DNA of 64,000 bases, from positions 2,708,779 to 2,772,778 of the forward strand of contig VFFE01007215.1 of the NCBI GenBank assembly GCA_008921705.1, given 5' to 3'. The position numbers were made by a program, and so were the translations under genes. Shown one piece after another: positions 51,420 to 64,000 of the stretch; position 1 is the stretch's first letter; each line of letters opens with the position of its first letter. Under the pieces are notes generated by a model that saw only the letters and a program-made list of their open reading frames with translations, ran no database searches and was not told where the DNA came from. Source of the DNA: Burhinus oedicnemus (taxonomy: Eukaryota; Chordata; Aves; Charadriiformes; Burhinidae).

Positions 51420-52180
51420 CTAAAGAAGTTTTTTCTTATGTTTAAATTGAATTTCCTGTGTTCCAGTTTGTGCCCATTCCCTCTTGTACTGTCACTGGAC
51501 ATCACTGAAAAGAGCCTGGCTCTATCGTCTCTGCACCCTCCCTTCAGGTATTTATACACACTGATTAGGTCCCCCTGAGGCTTCTCTTCATCAGTCCCAT
51601 TGAACAGTCCCAGCTCTCTCGGTCTTTCCTTGTAGAAGAGACGCTCCAGTCTCTTAATCACTGCAGTAGCCTATCGTCAGACTTTCTCCAGTATGTCTAT
51701 GTCTTTCCTGTACTGAGGAGCCCAGAACTGAACCCAGAACTCCAAGTGTGCCATCACCAGTACTGAGTAAAGGGGAAGGATCCTCTCCCTTGACCTGCTA
51801 GCAACACCCCTCCTAATGCAGCCCAGAATACCATTGGCCTTCTTTGTCACAAGGGCACATTGCTGGGTCATATTCAACATGGTGTCCACCAGGACACCCA
51901 GGTCCTTTTCTGCCAAGCTGCTTTCCAGCTGGGTGCCCCCCAGCATATGCTGGTGCAGGGGGTTGATCCTTCGCAGGTGCAGGACTTCACACTTCTCCTT
52001 ATTGAACTTCACGAGGTTCCTGTCAGCCCGTTGAGATCCCTCTGGATGGCAGCACGACACTCTGGCATGCCACTCTTCCCAGTTTGGTGTCATCAGCAAA
52101 CTTGCTGAGGGTACACTCTGCCCCATCATCCAGCTGATTAATAAAGAAGTTGAACACTATTGGACCCAGTATAAACCGTT
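51420..52180 (-). mobile_element. CR1 LINE fragment lacking its 3' terminus, antisense
   Basis: The minus strand encodes [28 protein letters not shown] and [20 protein letters not shown] in broken frames. The sequence stops just after the RKNFF motif, so the last CR1 codons and octamer tail are absent, unlike the other copies here. The inner boundary near 52180 is approximate. Confidence 0.88.
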
Positions 52181-52671
52181 AGTGACTACTCAGCAATGGG
52201 AATGCCTCAAAGGTTGCAAGGCTAATCATTGTGCTTTTTCAAAAATGGTTTTTGAAGCCAGTGGTTTTATTTATTGTTATGAAATTTTCTTAGTGGCAGA
52301 GTACAAGCCTGTTATTCTGTAGGCAGGATAAAACAGTTTTCTCAAAGTCCCGCATTTCAGATATGCCAGACTTTTTTATATAAGCACCCTAACACTCATC
52401 AGCAGAGGCAGAAGCTGTATCAGTCAGCTGTAAATATAAAACACTCGATTTGATAAACCAAAAAAACTTTCATAATAACTATGGGAACTCACAATCTTTC
52501 TGTCCTTCTCTTATTATTGTATGCAGGACATGCCACAGAATTTTCTCTCAAATCTCAGGAGTAACCAGCTCTCCAGGGGTAGAAAGAGGACTGACGGGAA
52601 ATGGCTGAGAAAAAGCATTTTGGAAAGGAATGCTCCTTTTGCTTTGCAGGCAAGCCAGTGAATGTATTTTC
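52181..52671. other. Unique spacer between two CR1 fragments
   Basis: About 490 bp of AT-rich DNA with no gene or repeat that I recognise. Confidence 0.5.
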
Positions 52672-52965
52672 CATAGAATCACAGAATCATAGAATGTTTT
52701 AGGTTGGAAAGGACCTTAAAGATCATGTAGTTCCAACTCCCCTGCCATGGGCAGGGACACCTCCCACTAGACCAGGTTGCTCAAAGCCCCATCCAACCTG
52801 GCCTTGAACACTTCCAGGGATGGGGCCTCCACAGCTTCCCTGGGCAACCTGTTCCAGTGCCTCACTACCCTCACAGTGAAGAATTTCTTCCTGAGATCTA
52901 ATCTAAATCTGCCCTCTTCCAGTTTGAAGCCATTACCCCTCGTCCTATCGCTACATGCCCTTGAT
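52672..52965 (-). mobile_element. Short CR1 LINE 3' fragment, antisense
   Basis: It starts with the complementary tail CATAGAATCACAGAATCATA and runs about 290 bp to CCTATCGCTACATG. It belongs to the same subfamily as 19837-20074. Confidence 0.95.
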
Positions 52966-55900
52966 TCAGTTGTTCTAGTTTGGATATTTTTTTCCCCATT
53001 GCTATTTGTTTTCAGGAGAAAAGCTCATAGATTTGTGTCTAACTATCAAAACTACAGCTGTGAATACCATTTCTATCACCTCTAGAACATTTGAAGGATA
53101 TTCCCACCAGCCAAGAATGCAAATCATGCTTCAGAAATGATAGCTGGGTTTAATTTCTGCTTATGACTTTCTCCTCTCTTTTAGGCAAAAGGATGCTTTT
53201 TCAGTATCTGGGAGCACATTTTCATGCAGCAGCAGATTCCAAAGAGATTAGTTTGCAGCCCTCCTTTCCCGTCTTCCCTAAGGGGCATTGTCCACATCTT
53301 TTCATCTCAGCAGAATATAAAATATTCTTCTAAATTTTTTGTTCGGATTACAGATGCTGGATACCTTCCTAGCACTGTTAAGCATTTCATATCAGTCTTC
53401 AGTTACAAGGAGAAAGAAGGGCAGAAAAAAAGCACTGTCTGAATGAAGAAAAAACCAGAATATTGAAGTTTTTGTTCCTCAGCATTTTTAAAAGCTTAAC
53501 TGCAGACCCATGGGAAAGGTGAGTTCAAACTGTTGCTTACTCTAATTCTTTCCACAGAATGAGAAATCTTGCCTCATTTCCTTCCCTCAGTTATAAGTTA
53601 GACCACATTTTATGTGCTATGTGACTTAATCTTATGAGTAGTACATAGTTTTGGAAACAGTTTAGCTGCATAGGCTTAGGAAATGCACATGATATGATCT
53701 CGTATTCTTTTTAGTAAATTTTTATTTATGAACATTGCCAACAACTTTCAGGCTCTGTCTGGCATATCAGACAAGGTTCTGGTGGTTTTCCAGCAAATAT
53801 TTCCCTATAATCCTGGTTCCTAAAGGTACAGTCAGATGGAGTGACAGCAGAAAGGACAGTGCCTGGTGGGAAAGCAGGGGAATGAGAAAAGAGGAGGAGA
53901 TGGCAGTGAGGTATGTTTCAAAAAGGACTGGTAACATTTCCCTAGGAGGCTGTGGGCTGTGGAGGGCACAAGGACTGGTCAGTGACCCCTCTTTGTAGCT
54001 GACCCACAGCACCGGGTATAAGAAGCAACAACATCAGTTTCTATTTTCTTGCAGTATGTCACTGGCTGTATCTGCTGTCCAGCATCTTCCTTTTCCCATG
54101 GTTCTTGCTTATCATTTCTTTTACTCCAGTGTGCATCTTTTTCTCTTCCCAGCCCCAGTCATGTTTCTCCCCAGCACCTGTGGCTCAATGTGATCTCTGG
54201 CTTCTCCAGCTGTTGCCACTTGCGATGAAAGAAGTCCCCCTTCCATTCTCCAACTTGGCCCTTAGCATTTGGCCCAACTGATCATGTGCCAACCATACTG
54301 CCTAAACAATTAATCTGGAATAAAACCAGTATGTAAATTAACTCCCTGCTCAGTCTTTGGGACTGTGATCACTGCCACCCTTGCTTTCTCGGGTCAGAAA
54401 TCGTGCTGCTTCTGCAACTCAGAACTTTCAGAAAGCTTAGTGTAAAAGTGATTAATTTAGTCATTAAAATCACATGGCTTCTGCCGAAGGAATAGGATGA
54501 GCTAGGAGAAATCCAGAAATAAGCACTTTCAATAACAAAAGACTTTAACATTTTATGATAACATGTATGTCATTATAACTTTTCTCTGAGGTACTGATTT
54601 CATTTAATGTAGTGGTGTAAAGAGCCTTAGATAGAAAATTTCTGTAGGTCTGAATGACTTGTGGATAAGAACTTCTAACTAAACAGTATTGTATGAGAAA
54701 TGCTGTAAAACTGTGTGGGTTACAGAAGTATATATAGTCTTTCTTTCAGTAGCTTCCTCACATGCAAAATATTTAAGAGAAATAATACAGCAGAAATGTT
54801 GTCAGTGGTACTACCAAATGTTCTAGTTATGAAAAGCTATAAAAGGCATTGCATAAAAGCAACGTAAAAGCTTTCTAGAAATAGAAATAAAAATAGAATA
54901 AAAGATTTGTGCATCTCGCACAAAGGCAAGCAATGTATATTTCAAAGCAGTGGGCAGAAATTGATACCTGCTGTCAGTGCAGTTACGGAAAGCTCCCCTT
55001 TTTCCGGTCATGAACAACCTAATACAACCACGGACATATTGCACGAATATTGCTTGACAAATTTGCGGATTGATTGCTGTAAAAAACAGGTCCTAGTAAA
55101 ACACAGTTGATGAATGATGTAAAGTCAAAAGGGAAGTTGTCTAACTGATTTCTGCATTATCTCAGGAACTTTATGAAACCCACTGTAAGAAAGATCATAT
55201 TTCTTCATAGGAGTTGATTTTCTGTTTTCTAGGATATGTTTCTATACTGTGATTAATGTAGAATAACTCCAGAGAAAAACAGCACTGGCAAACTTTGTAT
55301 GTTATGGCTAAAGCTTCTGCTTTATGAATCACTGGATCCACAGTCATCATCTTGTCTAACAAAGCTGCACAGCATTCTGGACAGCTATAGCATGGGATAA
55401 TGATATATTAGACATGACGCACCAGTGTGTTGTTTATGCTCAGGGATTTTCCTGTGTGACATTTCAGATTGTTTGTTGAGGTTTGAGGTTAAACTGAAGA
55501 AAACAATGATTTCCTCCTGGTGTCTGATAATCCATCTGCTTTTTAACTACTCGGTATCATTTGTGAACTGCTGTCAGCTTCTGCATAACACTTTGAATAC
55601 AAATGAGGTGTTCCGTGTGTACTGGTGTTTGTATAGCCCCGTGGGCTTGGCTGGACTGAGTGACAACTGCAGTGATGCCCTAATGGCCAAGTGGAGGAGA
55701 GGAAACAAAGAATTGCACTATTTCTTCTTCGGATATTAATTCTGAGTGGTTTCACATTACTACTTACAGGTTTGGCCAGCTCAGACTAGATGGCACAAGG
55801 ATTGTGTTGTAGACTTGGAATGACCATCCGTGGCAGCAAAACTTCCAAGAAAGTGGTCTTAGTCACCCCGAAGCCTGTACAGAGTTCACTTAGAGCTGCA

Positions 55901-58900
55901 GCAGTCTCTTACCTAACCAGAAGCTTGCTTCCAAGTGAAAAGGGGTGTGGCTGTCCCTGGTGACACCTCCTCATCTTGGATTGCTAGTTGTCACTGGCTG
56001 AGCAGCTTGTCAAATAGTTGTCCACATGGTCTCCAGAGGTAGTTGTTGTAGGTAGAGACAGACTAGAGCTGATGTAAGGCTGGCTAATGCACATTGATGA
56101 TACGTTTTTGTTGCTTTTTAGTATGTGAAGGGAGCTTCAAACTGTAAGGGAAAGTCAAAATTCCAGTTACTGAAGAGGTGATTTCAATTTGGAGCAGAAG
56201 CAAAGGAAGGCTCCTGCTATGATATGGAAAATTAAGTCCCTATATTCTTACCTACTTTAATCTCTTCCCAAACAATAAGAGCTTTTAAAAGCTTCTCTTG
56301 TTTAGCAGAGTGAACTCAGAGCCTGAGAGGAGATAAACCACTCTTTCTAGCCGTATTGCTAGGAGTGACAGTGGTGATGAACAGCAGAGAAAGAAGGTAA
56401 GAGCTATCTATGGTATAGAACAATGTTGTCACCAAATAATTAGAATGATATATAAATTTGCTAGCAGTAGATTCTGGAACAGCTAATCAATGGAAATTGC
56501 AGGTGATAAACAAAAATAATTTTAAGAAAGATCTTAGTCAACCTACGAATAAGCCTGAATTACATGGTTACTCACGATAACAGGGAACTGCCTCAATGAC
56601 TCGGAATTGTGTTCTTTGTCTCGGTGAATAACGATTAAATGAAAGACAAAAAAAGGCATTTTTGCTGTAGAAAGATAATGCAAGATCTGTTTGATTGAGA
56701 CAATGCTCAAGGATATTTAATGGAGATTAACACTGAAATCCCTCATGGCCAGGAACTTGAGAAACTTACATGGGTTTACTGCAATTTAAATAGAAAGTAT
56801 CTGTGTTGCCAGGATTTGTATAAGCACTGCTCGTGCTGCCTTTTCAGCAGTCCTAGCTCCTGCTCTGCATTCACTGCTTCTGAATCATCTTCCTGAATGG
56901 TTGGATAGCAAAACTGTTCCCCACTTGCTTTACTTCCAGCTGTGTTTGTGAGGTTGGGAAGTATGTGTGTGGATGACTGAAGGCAAAGGTGGTAAGGGAC
57001 TGGAGGGGTCCTTTATTCCAAGGGTGGAATTGCAACGCAACTCATCAATACCTCCTTCTTGTATTGACTTTATCGACTGTTTTGCACAGCATCTGCAAGA
57101 ATGTGCGAGAGAGAGCCTTTCTGAAACATAACGACAGGAGATGTCATGCTGAGCCAGAAAATGTCTGTTACAAAGTGCCTTTGACTAGTTAGGGAAAAAA
57201 GGGCATGGATCGAGTTGGTCAGAAAAAGCTTAATAAAACTCAGTGGGGTTTTTTTTCCTTTGGTATGAATTAGTCAGCTCACTGAAATGAAATAATTTTG
57301 CAGAGTCTGAATTTGCTTTCAGTGGTGTCCCAACACAACCTTGTCAGCCAGACAATTTTCAGAACAAGGTTAGATGCCAACATATCATCTCCATGACTTT
57401 TTTTTCAGGCTTCTCCTGAGCTGACAAACAACTTGAACTCATTGAGTCCTGGCTGACAGCCATATTGCTCCATGGCCAGCTCAGCTGACAAAATCCATGG
57501 TTGGAGCCGTTTGCAGGCACAAGCTTGATGCTGGATTTTGTACAACTTGAGTGAGTGTCTTAACAACCAACTTGCTACTTGTTTTGTAGCCTTTCTGTCT
57601 GACTGCTCTTCCCACCTGAAAGATGGCTCTGCCCAGAGCAGAATGTGAGAGTTTCTAAAGTCCTAAAAGTTCCCTGAGGATAGGAAATTTTTTGCAGAAA
57701 GCATTTCTGCCATGACTCTCCTCTTCAGCACATCCAAAACTCATGCTGTTGTCCTTGCTTTCTTTGCCAAAATCCTATTCCAGCTCCTCAAGAAAAAGAT
57801 ATGTGAGTTTTAGTTGGAACATATACACAGACTGGGGCAAGGCAGCCTGGCTAAAAAGAGGACAGACATGATAGAGAATGTGGTAGTTACTGGGTCTGCT
57901 CAGAATCTTTCATCGCAGAGAAGCTGTCTTGCAGGTCATTCCCATTCATATCCACTGAGAGCAGTCAGTCAGAAGATGATGAAAGGCAGGAGGCCAAAGG
58001 CAATTAAATGTATTATATTACCTCTATGTGAGAGCTGATTGACTGACTATTATGTGACTATCATAATAGCTGGGTACCTGCTTCTTTATTGTTTTGGATA
58101 CAGGGTGCAGCTGTTCATCACTATTCTTCAGTATCATTATTTCATTATTGACAGAACACTACTCAGCTGTTATCCTAGGATGCTGGACAGTGTAAAGACC
58201 TTTCTGCTTCACCGTTTGCATACTTCCAGAGTAGTTTAAAAAAAAAAAATCTACCTTTCTGTCCACCTTTCAATTATCTAGGGGACACAGAATGTGTAAG
58301 ATAAACACCAATGGTTGAGAAATAACCTCAGAAAAAATATCAGAGGGAAACTGGTTTATATGCTTGAGCCGAAGCATGAGCTAAAACTGATATGCTGGAG
58401 TTTTGGATTTTTATACCATAAAGGGGAAGAATGAACAGATTTACTGTCTTGTACCTTTTATAAAAAGGTTATTCCAAGTACTTTTCATATAAGCCTTGCA
58501 AGGATTCATATTAATGTAGTTCACAGGGTACAATTAATGCTTGCTTATCTCTGCTTTTCACATAAAACTTCTAAAAAGATAGATGTCTGGCATGTACTTT
58601 GGGACTTTAAGCTCACACACAGAAAGGAGTATAGTAATATTTTCCTTGCATCCTCAAACCCCATTCCATTAATATCTGTCTTCCAATAATTAGTGCAGAA
58701 GCTAAACAATAACATTATTTGCTAACGTGTAGGCTTTTTTTTGTAAACACAGTACAGACTGAATGGAGTACAAGGGCAGTGGCACTGTTGGGACTGGCCA
58801 TGAGTGTTTGGGATTCATCCCACCTTATTACGTGGTGCCAACTGACTACTTCATTTTTGGGACCGGTGGTTGTGGTAAGAGATCAGGTCACGGTGGGAGC

Positions 58901-61900
58901 CCCATGTGTTGATCCTTTGTAAGTAGGCCTCCATATCAGGTCTTCCTGATCGATCTCAGAGTCGTTGAGTTGGATTTCCTCATGGTAGAGTGATGCGAGA
59001 CATGGAAAGGGACAGGCTTGGGGCTCCTGTACTATAAATTGTGCTAGTAAAGAGGGCTGTGACAAAAGCCAGAGGAAATGTCTCTGCAAGGCATCAGGCA
59101 AAGAAACTATGGCTTGTCTGCATGGGGAAATAGTCCATGTTGTTTCTGTGGAAAAGCTAATCTGCATTTACAGAATCCTCTTAGACACTCTCATTGCTCT
59201 CTAAGAATGCTAAGAAGAACATGGAGCTATGCCCAAAGTTTTCCTTGTTTCGCAATTGTTTGTACGTGCTCTGAAAGCCCATGGAGCATGGTGGTTTGCT
59301 AAGCCAGAAGAATATGGGCAATGACTTCTGACTGTCAATTAAAGCACATTATCTTTATCGTAAGGAATTGCATTTCCTAGCCCTCTCCTCCATGGAGAGC
59401 AATTCAAAGTAAACTCTGGACCTTTTTCTAAATAGGCTAGATTAAAAACATGATTTGAGACTCAAAATATAAGGAGATCTTGTCCAGCTGTTTGATTAAC
59501 AGTTCTAACCCTGTGTCACAGGGGATCGCTGAGTCAACTTGCTGGCAAGAAATGCTATCATGATTATCGACACTAAACAAGTCTAAAGGGGTAACTAACA
59601 ATTAAGTGCCTTAGCACAAATGCTTTGCCACCTTCAAAATGTCAGTTACCACTACTGTGCGGATGCTTTCTCTGCAAATTATGCTGCAATTCAGAAGATA
59701 TGAGTAAGTACCAGGGTAACTAAGTGCAACAACCCTGTGGTGAGTTAACACCCTGAAAGAGTTATAGGAAGATACCTTCCAAAGACAAGCAATTCTTCAG
59801 AAGCTTAAATGGCTAGTCTGAGACAAACTGATGTACCAATAACTTGTAAACCATGTGGCCAAGATATCTGGTACATAGAGCTCTTGGAACTTTCCATGAA
59901 AAAGGAACCCCAGACAAAAATAAACATTCACTAAAAATACATCATGTTTCTTTCTGGGGTGAGGGTAAAATGACGTTTAGACACCACTAACATCCTGGTT
60001 GAGTCAGTTCAACCTCCCTTAAAATACATAGTTGGGTTTGGTTGAACGTACTAGTTTTTAAATGGTGACAGTCTAAAGAAACATCCCTACAAGTGCTGAT
60101 GATAAAAGTGAGGTTCTTTTCTTCATCTCTTACAAAAAGACAAATGAATAGAAAAAATAATAGAAAAAATGAGCTTTTAAGCTTTTCTCTGGAAGAGTTC
60201 TTTGTCAGGTAAATTTCATACACTTGCCTTTTGCGATATTTTTCCTTTTTTCCAGCTTCTTAGTCCTAGCAGTAAGAGCTCATATGAGAAGGCAACACTT
60301 TCACAGAGTCTGCATTACATATCCTACAGTGAGTGATGCTTAGCCAAGATCTGCTGAGAAATACAGACTTTCTCATAAGTGATGGACTACTGAGAAATTG
60401 GAGACAAACAAGTTTAGGCAAGGGAAGCAAATATGGAATGAGCAAATCTGTCTCTGACATCTGAAGACAATCTGCTTGTGGCATGTCCATATTAGGAAAC
60501 TGCCGATTTAGTTTAATGCAGACATCTGCAAAAAGTAGTTTGTTAACAAACTTGACATAAATGATTTGGGAGTTTTATAAACGATACTTAACTCTACTGA
60601 TCGGAAGATTCATTTGCAAATCAAGCTGGAACAAAGAGTGAATGGGCTGAGAGTCCTGAAATACCTGAAATACCCAGTGCAGGCTTGGATCAGCAGAGGA
60701 GTGGCTGCTCTGTTTGTAAAAGACCTGCTTTTTGTTATTCTACTTCCTGAATAGATTGAGGAGTATTGCCTTCCACTTCTCTTCCAGTCTACAAGAAGGT
60801 ATGAAAGGAGAATAGTAAAGACTGGAAGACTTATGCTTTTACTATTCCTTTATACTAATTGTGGAGCCAGAATTGTACAGACTTTGAAACAAACTTGGAA
60901 GAATGCGCTTCCTGGCATTCCTTGCAGTCTGAATTACCTGTTCTTCCCCACACCTAGCTCTGGTAAATCTCTGGACAGTCTTGTGATGATGGCCGCGTCA
61001 GACACAATATGCCCAGGCCATAAAGTAGTAGGGATTCAGCCATAGGCACCCTGCTAGAGACCTCATGCTGGTTCTCAAAAAAAGGGATAGGTGAAGTGCC
61101 CTGCTCCAGGACACCTACTGCATCCTTGAGATGTCATCCTGAAGGATTACTATTTTTTTTTAACAATTATTTACATATTAATTGTTTCCCTTTCCTGGTG
61201 GGCTTCTTGCTTGGGCCACGTCCCAGAAAATGGTTTAATTTTATCACTCTGAAGAAGCTTTACCAGAAGCAATGTTGTGGCATCCTCTTGTACTTTTATA
61301 AATACTTCTAAAGATCTGTTTTCATAAATGCAGAGGAGACAAACTGTGGAGCACAAAAGAATAATACTAAAATGTTCTCCCAGAACTTCCTGGGTAGTTT
61401 TTTGTTGTGGGAGTCTAAGAGGAAGAGGCGCAGGTTAGCTGGGTGACAAGGCAGAGTTAAAGACTCTAGAGCTGAAGGAGGATTGGGGTGAGTTCAGGTG
61501 CTGGTCACATCCACTCGCACTGTTTGGAGATGAAAGCGTGAACATTTCCTACCAGGAGACAGGCTTTTTCCCTGCTTGGTGAATTTTTCTGTATGTGCAC
61601 GCTTGCATGAAGCCAGAAGAAGCACAGAAGCAGAACAGGTGAGCAGGAGATGTGCACTAGCGAGGAGCTCAGGCACAGGCTGACGTGGCAGCACAAGGAC
61701 AGGGACTTACTCTTGACAGTAACAACATGTAAGACTCCAATGTTAGGCAGTTGTTTCCATTGGAAAAGTTACAGTCTTCCTGAGAAAACATGATTCTAGT
61801 CAGCTTACTTAGAGATTATTAGAGAGCTCTAAAATTCATGGTCGATTAAAATGTGTTGTTCTTAAGTAGTGTTTAAGCTTTCAAAAGTGTTTGTGCACAG

Positions 61901-64000
61901 ACCTGTCAGGATTGCAGAATCAGATGTCCAGTGAAGGCTGTGATGGTCAAGACTCCAGAAACATGGAGTATTTGTTGTTGTTGTGGTAACTCTGAAGCAC
62001 AGAAATCCTACAGCTATTCAAACTACTTGGAGGCTTTATGGATGTCCTTTTACAGAGGGGAAAATTGATCCAAACAACAAAATGTTTTCATTAGGTGTTT
62101 TGCTCTATCAAATCTGATCATCTCCTAAACTTACAATACTTGCATATACAGCACTGAAATTCAGATGAAGAGAAACAGTATCTGCAGCATTAAAAACAAA
62201 AAATACCACTTCCCCTCTCCTTCCTCCCAGGTGCTCCTCTCCTCTTCCTCCCTTCTTTGAGTTTTCTCTCTTGAGTTTTCCAGTTGATCTTAACAGTATA
62301 CTTGTCAAGTATAACGTTAATGTTAATAATGTTAATGTCAATAATGTTTAAACTCCTGTCTTACGCCTTCCTTAGTTTTTTTCCGAAAGGAATAACAAAT
62401 GGTACTTCTCTCATTATCCCTGGACATAGTATTTTAATTTTCTGTGGATTTTATTGAGTAGTAGCATCATATTTTGCAATACCAGATGTTTCCTTAAATG
62501 TGCAACAAGGTCCTGGATCATTTGTGGTCTGTTAAGACAGTGGAAGAAACACCTTGCATTGTGAAAATTGCAAACTTTTTTTTTTTTTCATGGTAATTCA
62601 ATGCAGCCAGTCTTAAAGCATCATTCTGCCTACTTTTCAAAAGTAAAGATATTTTCCAGAATCTTGTTTTGATGAATTTTAGGATGTTCATATGAAATAG
62701 ATGGCTGTTCCAGCAGTGAAATACAAACTTGGCATTCTGTGCACTTGCTTCCAGTAAAAAGGTAGCGAATGCCAATGCCCCTAGCTGTTGGAAAGGAGAC
62801 ATGCAGCATCTGAATGGTAATGCTACTATAAAGGGCATAGGACTTTCTCAAATTACATTGACCTACGTATTTTACACGATGACAATAAATACTAAAATTT
62901 AAAGAGGTGTTTCTTCAGGCACCAAGAATTAAACTGCAAAACCTCCTACTGCAGAATGGGGTAGGTGCTAAAAGTGTGCATGTGTTCAACAAGTGATTAG
63001 ACGTGATGAAAAATTATCTCAAACAGTATTTAGCAGGAGACTTTCCCTCTGGCTCAAAAATCTTCTCAGCTGTAGATCTCTGACTGTTGTTTAACCTGGT
63101 ATAATACAGCAGTTGTTGTACTCTTAGGCAGGAAATAAAGGTGGAATTCAAAAATAGATGTCTTAGAAGACATGGGTTTTAAGGCAGGAACTGAAAGAGG
63201 AGTTGGTTGTAGTATGTCTGTATCATGCAGAGACCAGCATGGATGAGAACAGAAGTACGCCTTCTGTTTATTTATCTAGTTTAAATCATAAAACAACATT
63301 TAACTTGTGAAAGTATGTTTTATCTTCTTTAAATCACCAGCTAGCTGCAGTGGATGTTAGAGTACTTACACTATTGCTTTGTTCTGGACTCCTCTCAGGT
63401 TGATACGCACTGCTTTTAATCTCGCTAGAAGCAGCACTGAAACCACTGGACTAGTTACTCTAATACAGTATTTTTCCTATTTTTTTCTTCTTGTTGGTGA
63501 ACATCCTACGTTTTTTCCACCGTAGGTACAAAAGTATTCTTTCTGGTAATAGGCTTGCTCATGCAGACCACTTAGATATGGTTGGCAGATTAGATATTAA
63601 AACTGTGTTTGCTAGAGAGATTACACTGATAACAGCATAATGAATGTCTGCTTGGGTAGCATTAAAGTATTCAAACACCTTATAATGTGCTTCCCGCCAA
63701 TACATTGTCATTGTGTAACGATTATATAGTTTAAAGGTGTGGAGGCATTTTTTCTGATATCAAATAAAAGCATTTTTATATAGTTTAGAGAGACGGGCAA
63801 CCATTGCCAAGCAAGTATTTCCTATTGCTAAAATAAAGGCTTTTCATTGTTTGCTTGTATTGTTGCCAGCAATCTATCAACGCTTAGATTAACAGTTACT
63901 AAATTTGCAATAACCTATGCCAAATTAAGACTGAAAGCAGGCAGGGTTATGCCATTTTTCAATGATAAACAAAATATTAGGTGATCGGTTTATTATCCTT
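52966..64000. other. Intergenic DNA to the right edge
   Basis: About 11 kb of AT-rich sequence. No open frame resembles a known protein, and no ENPP1 exon (SMB, KTFPNHY, DSSGH or DHG motifs) was seen on either strand. Only homopolymer tracts, such as a T run near 62577-62588, stand out. Regulatory elements may exist but cannot be called from one sequence. Confidence 0.5.

Noticed and set aside
55425..55739. 104-codon Cys-containing frame in intergenic DNA
   Set aside because: No domain pattern or splice context supports it, and an antisense frame overlaps it.
1..64000. Bacterial-type features (operons, CRISPR, riboswitches, tRNA or rRNA genes)
   Set aside because: None was seen. The split gene and CR1 elements show animal nuclear DNA.

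Overview
This is vertebrate nuclear DNA, almost certainly from a bird. The evidence is at least eight CR1 LINE copies with the avian 3' tail (tandem ATTCTATG-type octamers), a solo LTR of an avian endogenous retrovirus type, AT-rich introns with canonical GT-AG splice sites, and one large split gene. I cannot name the species.

The + strand gene fills positions 1226-45354. It is ENPP3 (ectonucleotide pyrophosphatase/phosphodiesterase 3, CD203c), a type II membrane ectoenzyme. I resolve 25 coding exons (called A to Y here). They join in a consistent frame into 853 codons plus a stop: a short cytoplasmic piece, a transmembrane helix, two somatomedin-B-like (SMB) domains, the phosphodiesterase domain with its Thr nucleophile and all six zinc ligands, and the nuclease-like domain with a calcium loop. 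Human ENPP3 has 875 residues, so only about 20 N-terminal residues are missing. The start-codon exon is probably upstream of the window, or lies unrecognised in 1-1225. A polyadenylation signal lies at 45532-45537.

Layout: 1-1225, no recognisable coding exon; 1226-7591, membrane anchor and SMB exons, with a G+C-rich island around 4000-4966; 7592-14777, an intron with a long decayed sense CR1 (9360-12620), then exon F, then a second sense CR1 (13290-14400); 14778-22981, catalytic-domain exons with a (TAGGA)n array and two antisense CR1 pieces; 22982-39023, introns carrying two longer antisense CR1s; 39024-45354, the nuclease-like domain with a solo LTR at 40258-40787; 45355-64000, 3'UTR then about 18.4 kb of intergenic DNA with two more antisense CR1 pieces and no gene I can support. 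ENPP1 commonly follows ENPP3 in vertebrates and may lie beyond the right edge, but no ENPP1 exon was seen.

I found no convincing undescribed gene system. The most useful second looks are the 20-nt exon A, the G+C anomaly centred on SMB1, loss of the RGD tripeptide in SMB1 with an RGD next to the membrane, inverted CR1 pairs flanking exon blocks, the solo LTR with its own promoter and polyadenylation motifs, and a splice acceptor with G at -3. All calls were made by reading; no alignment was run.
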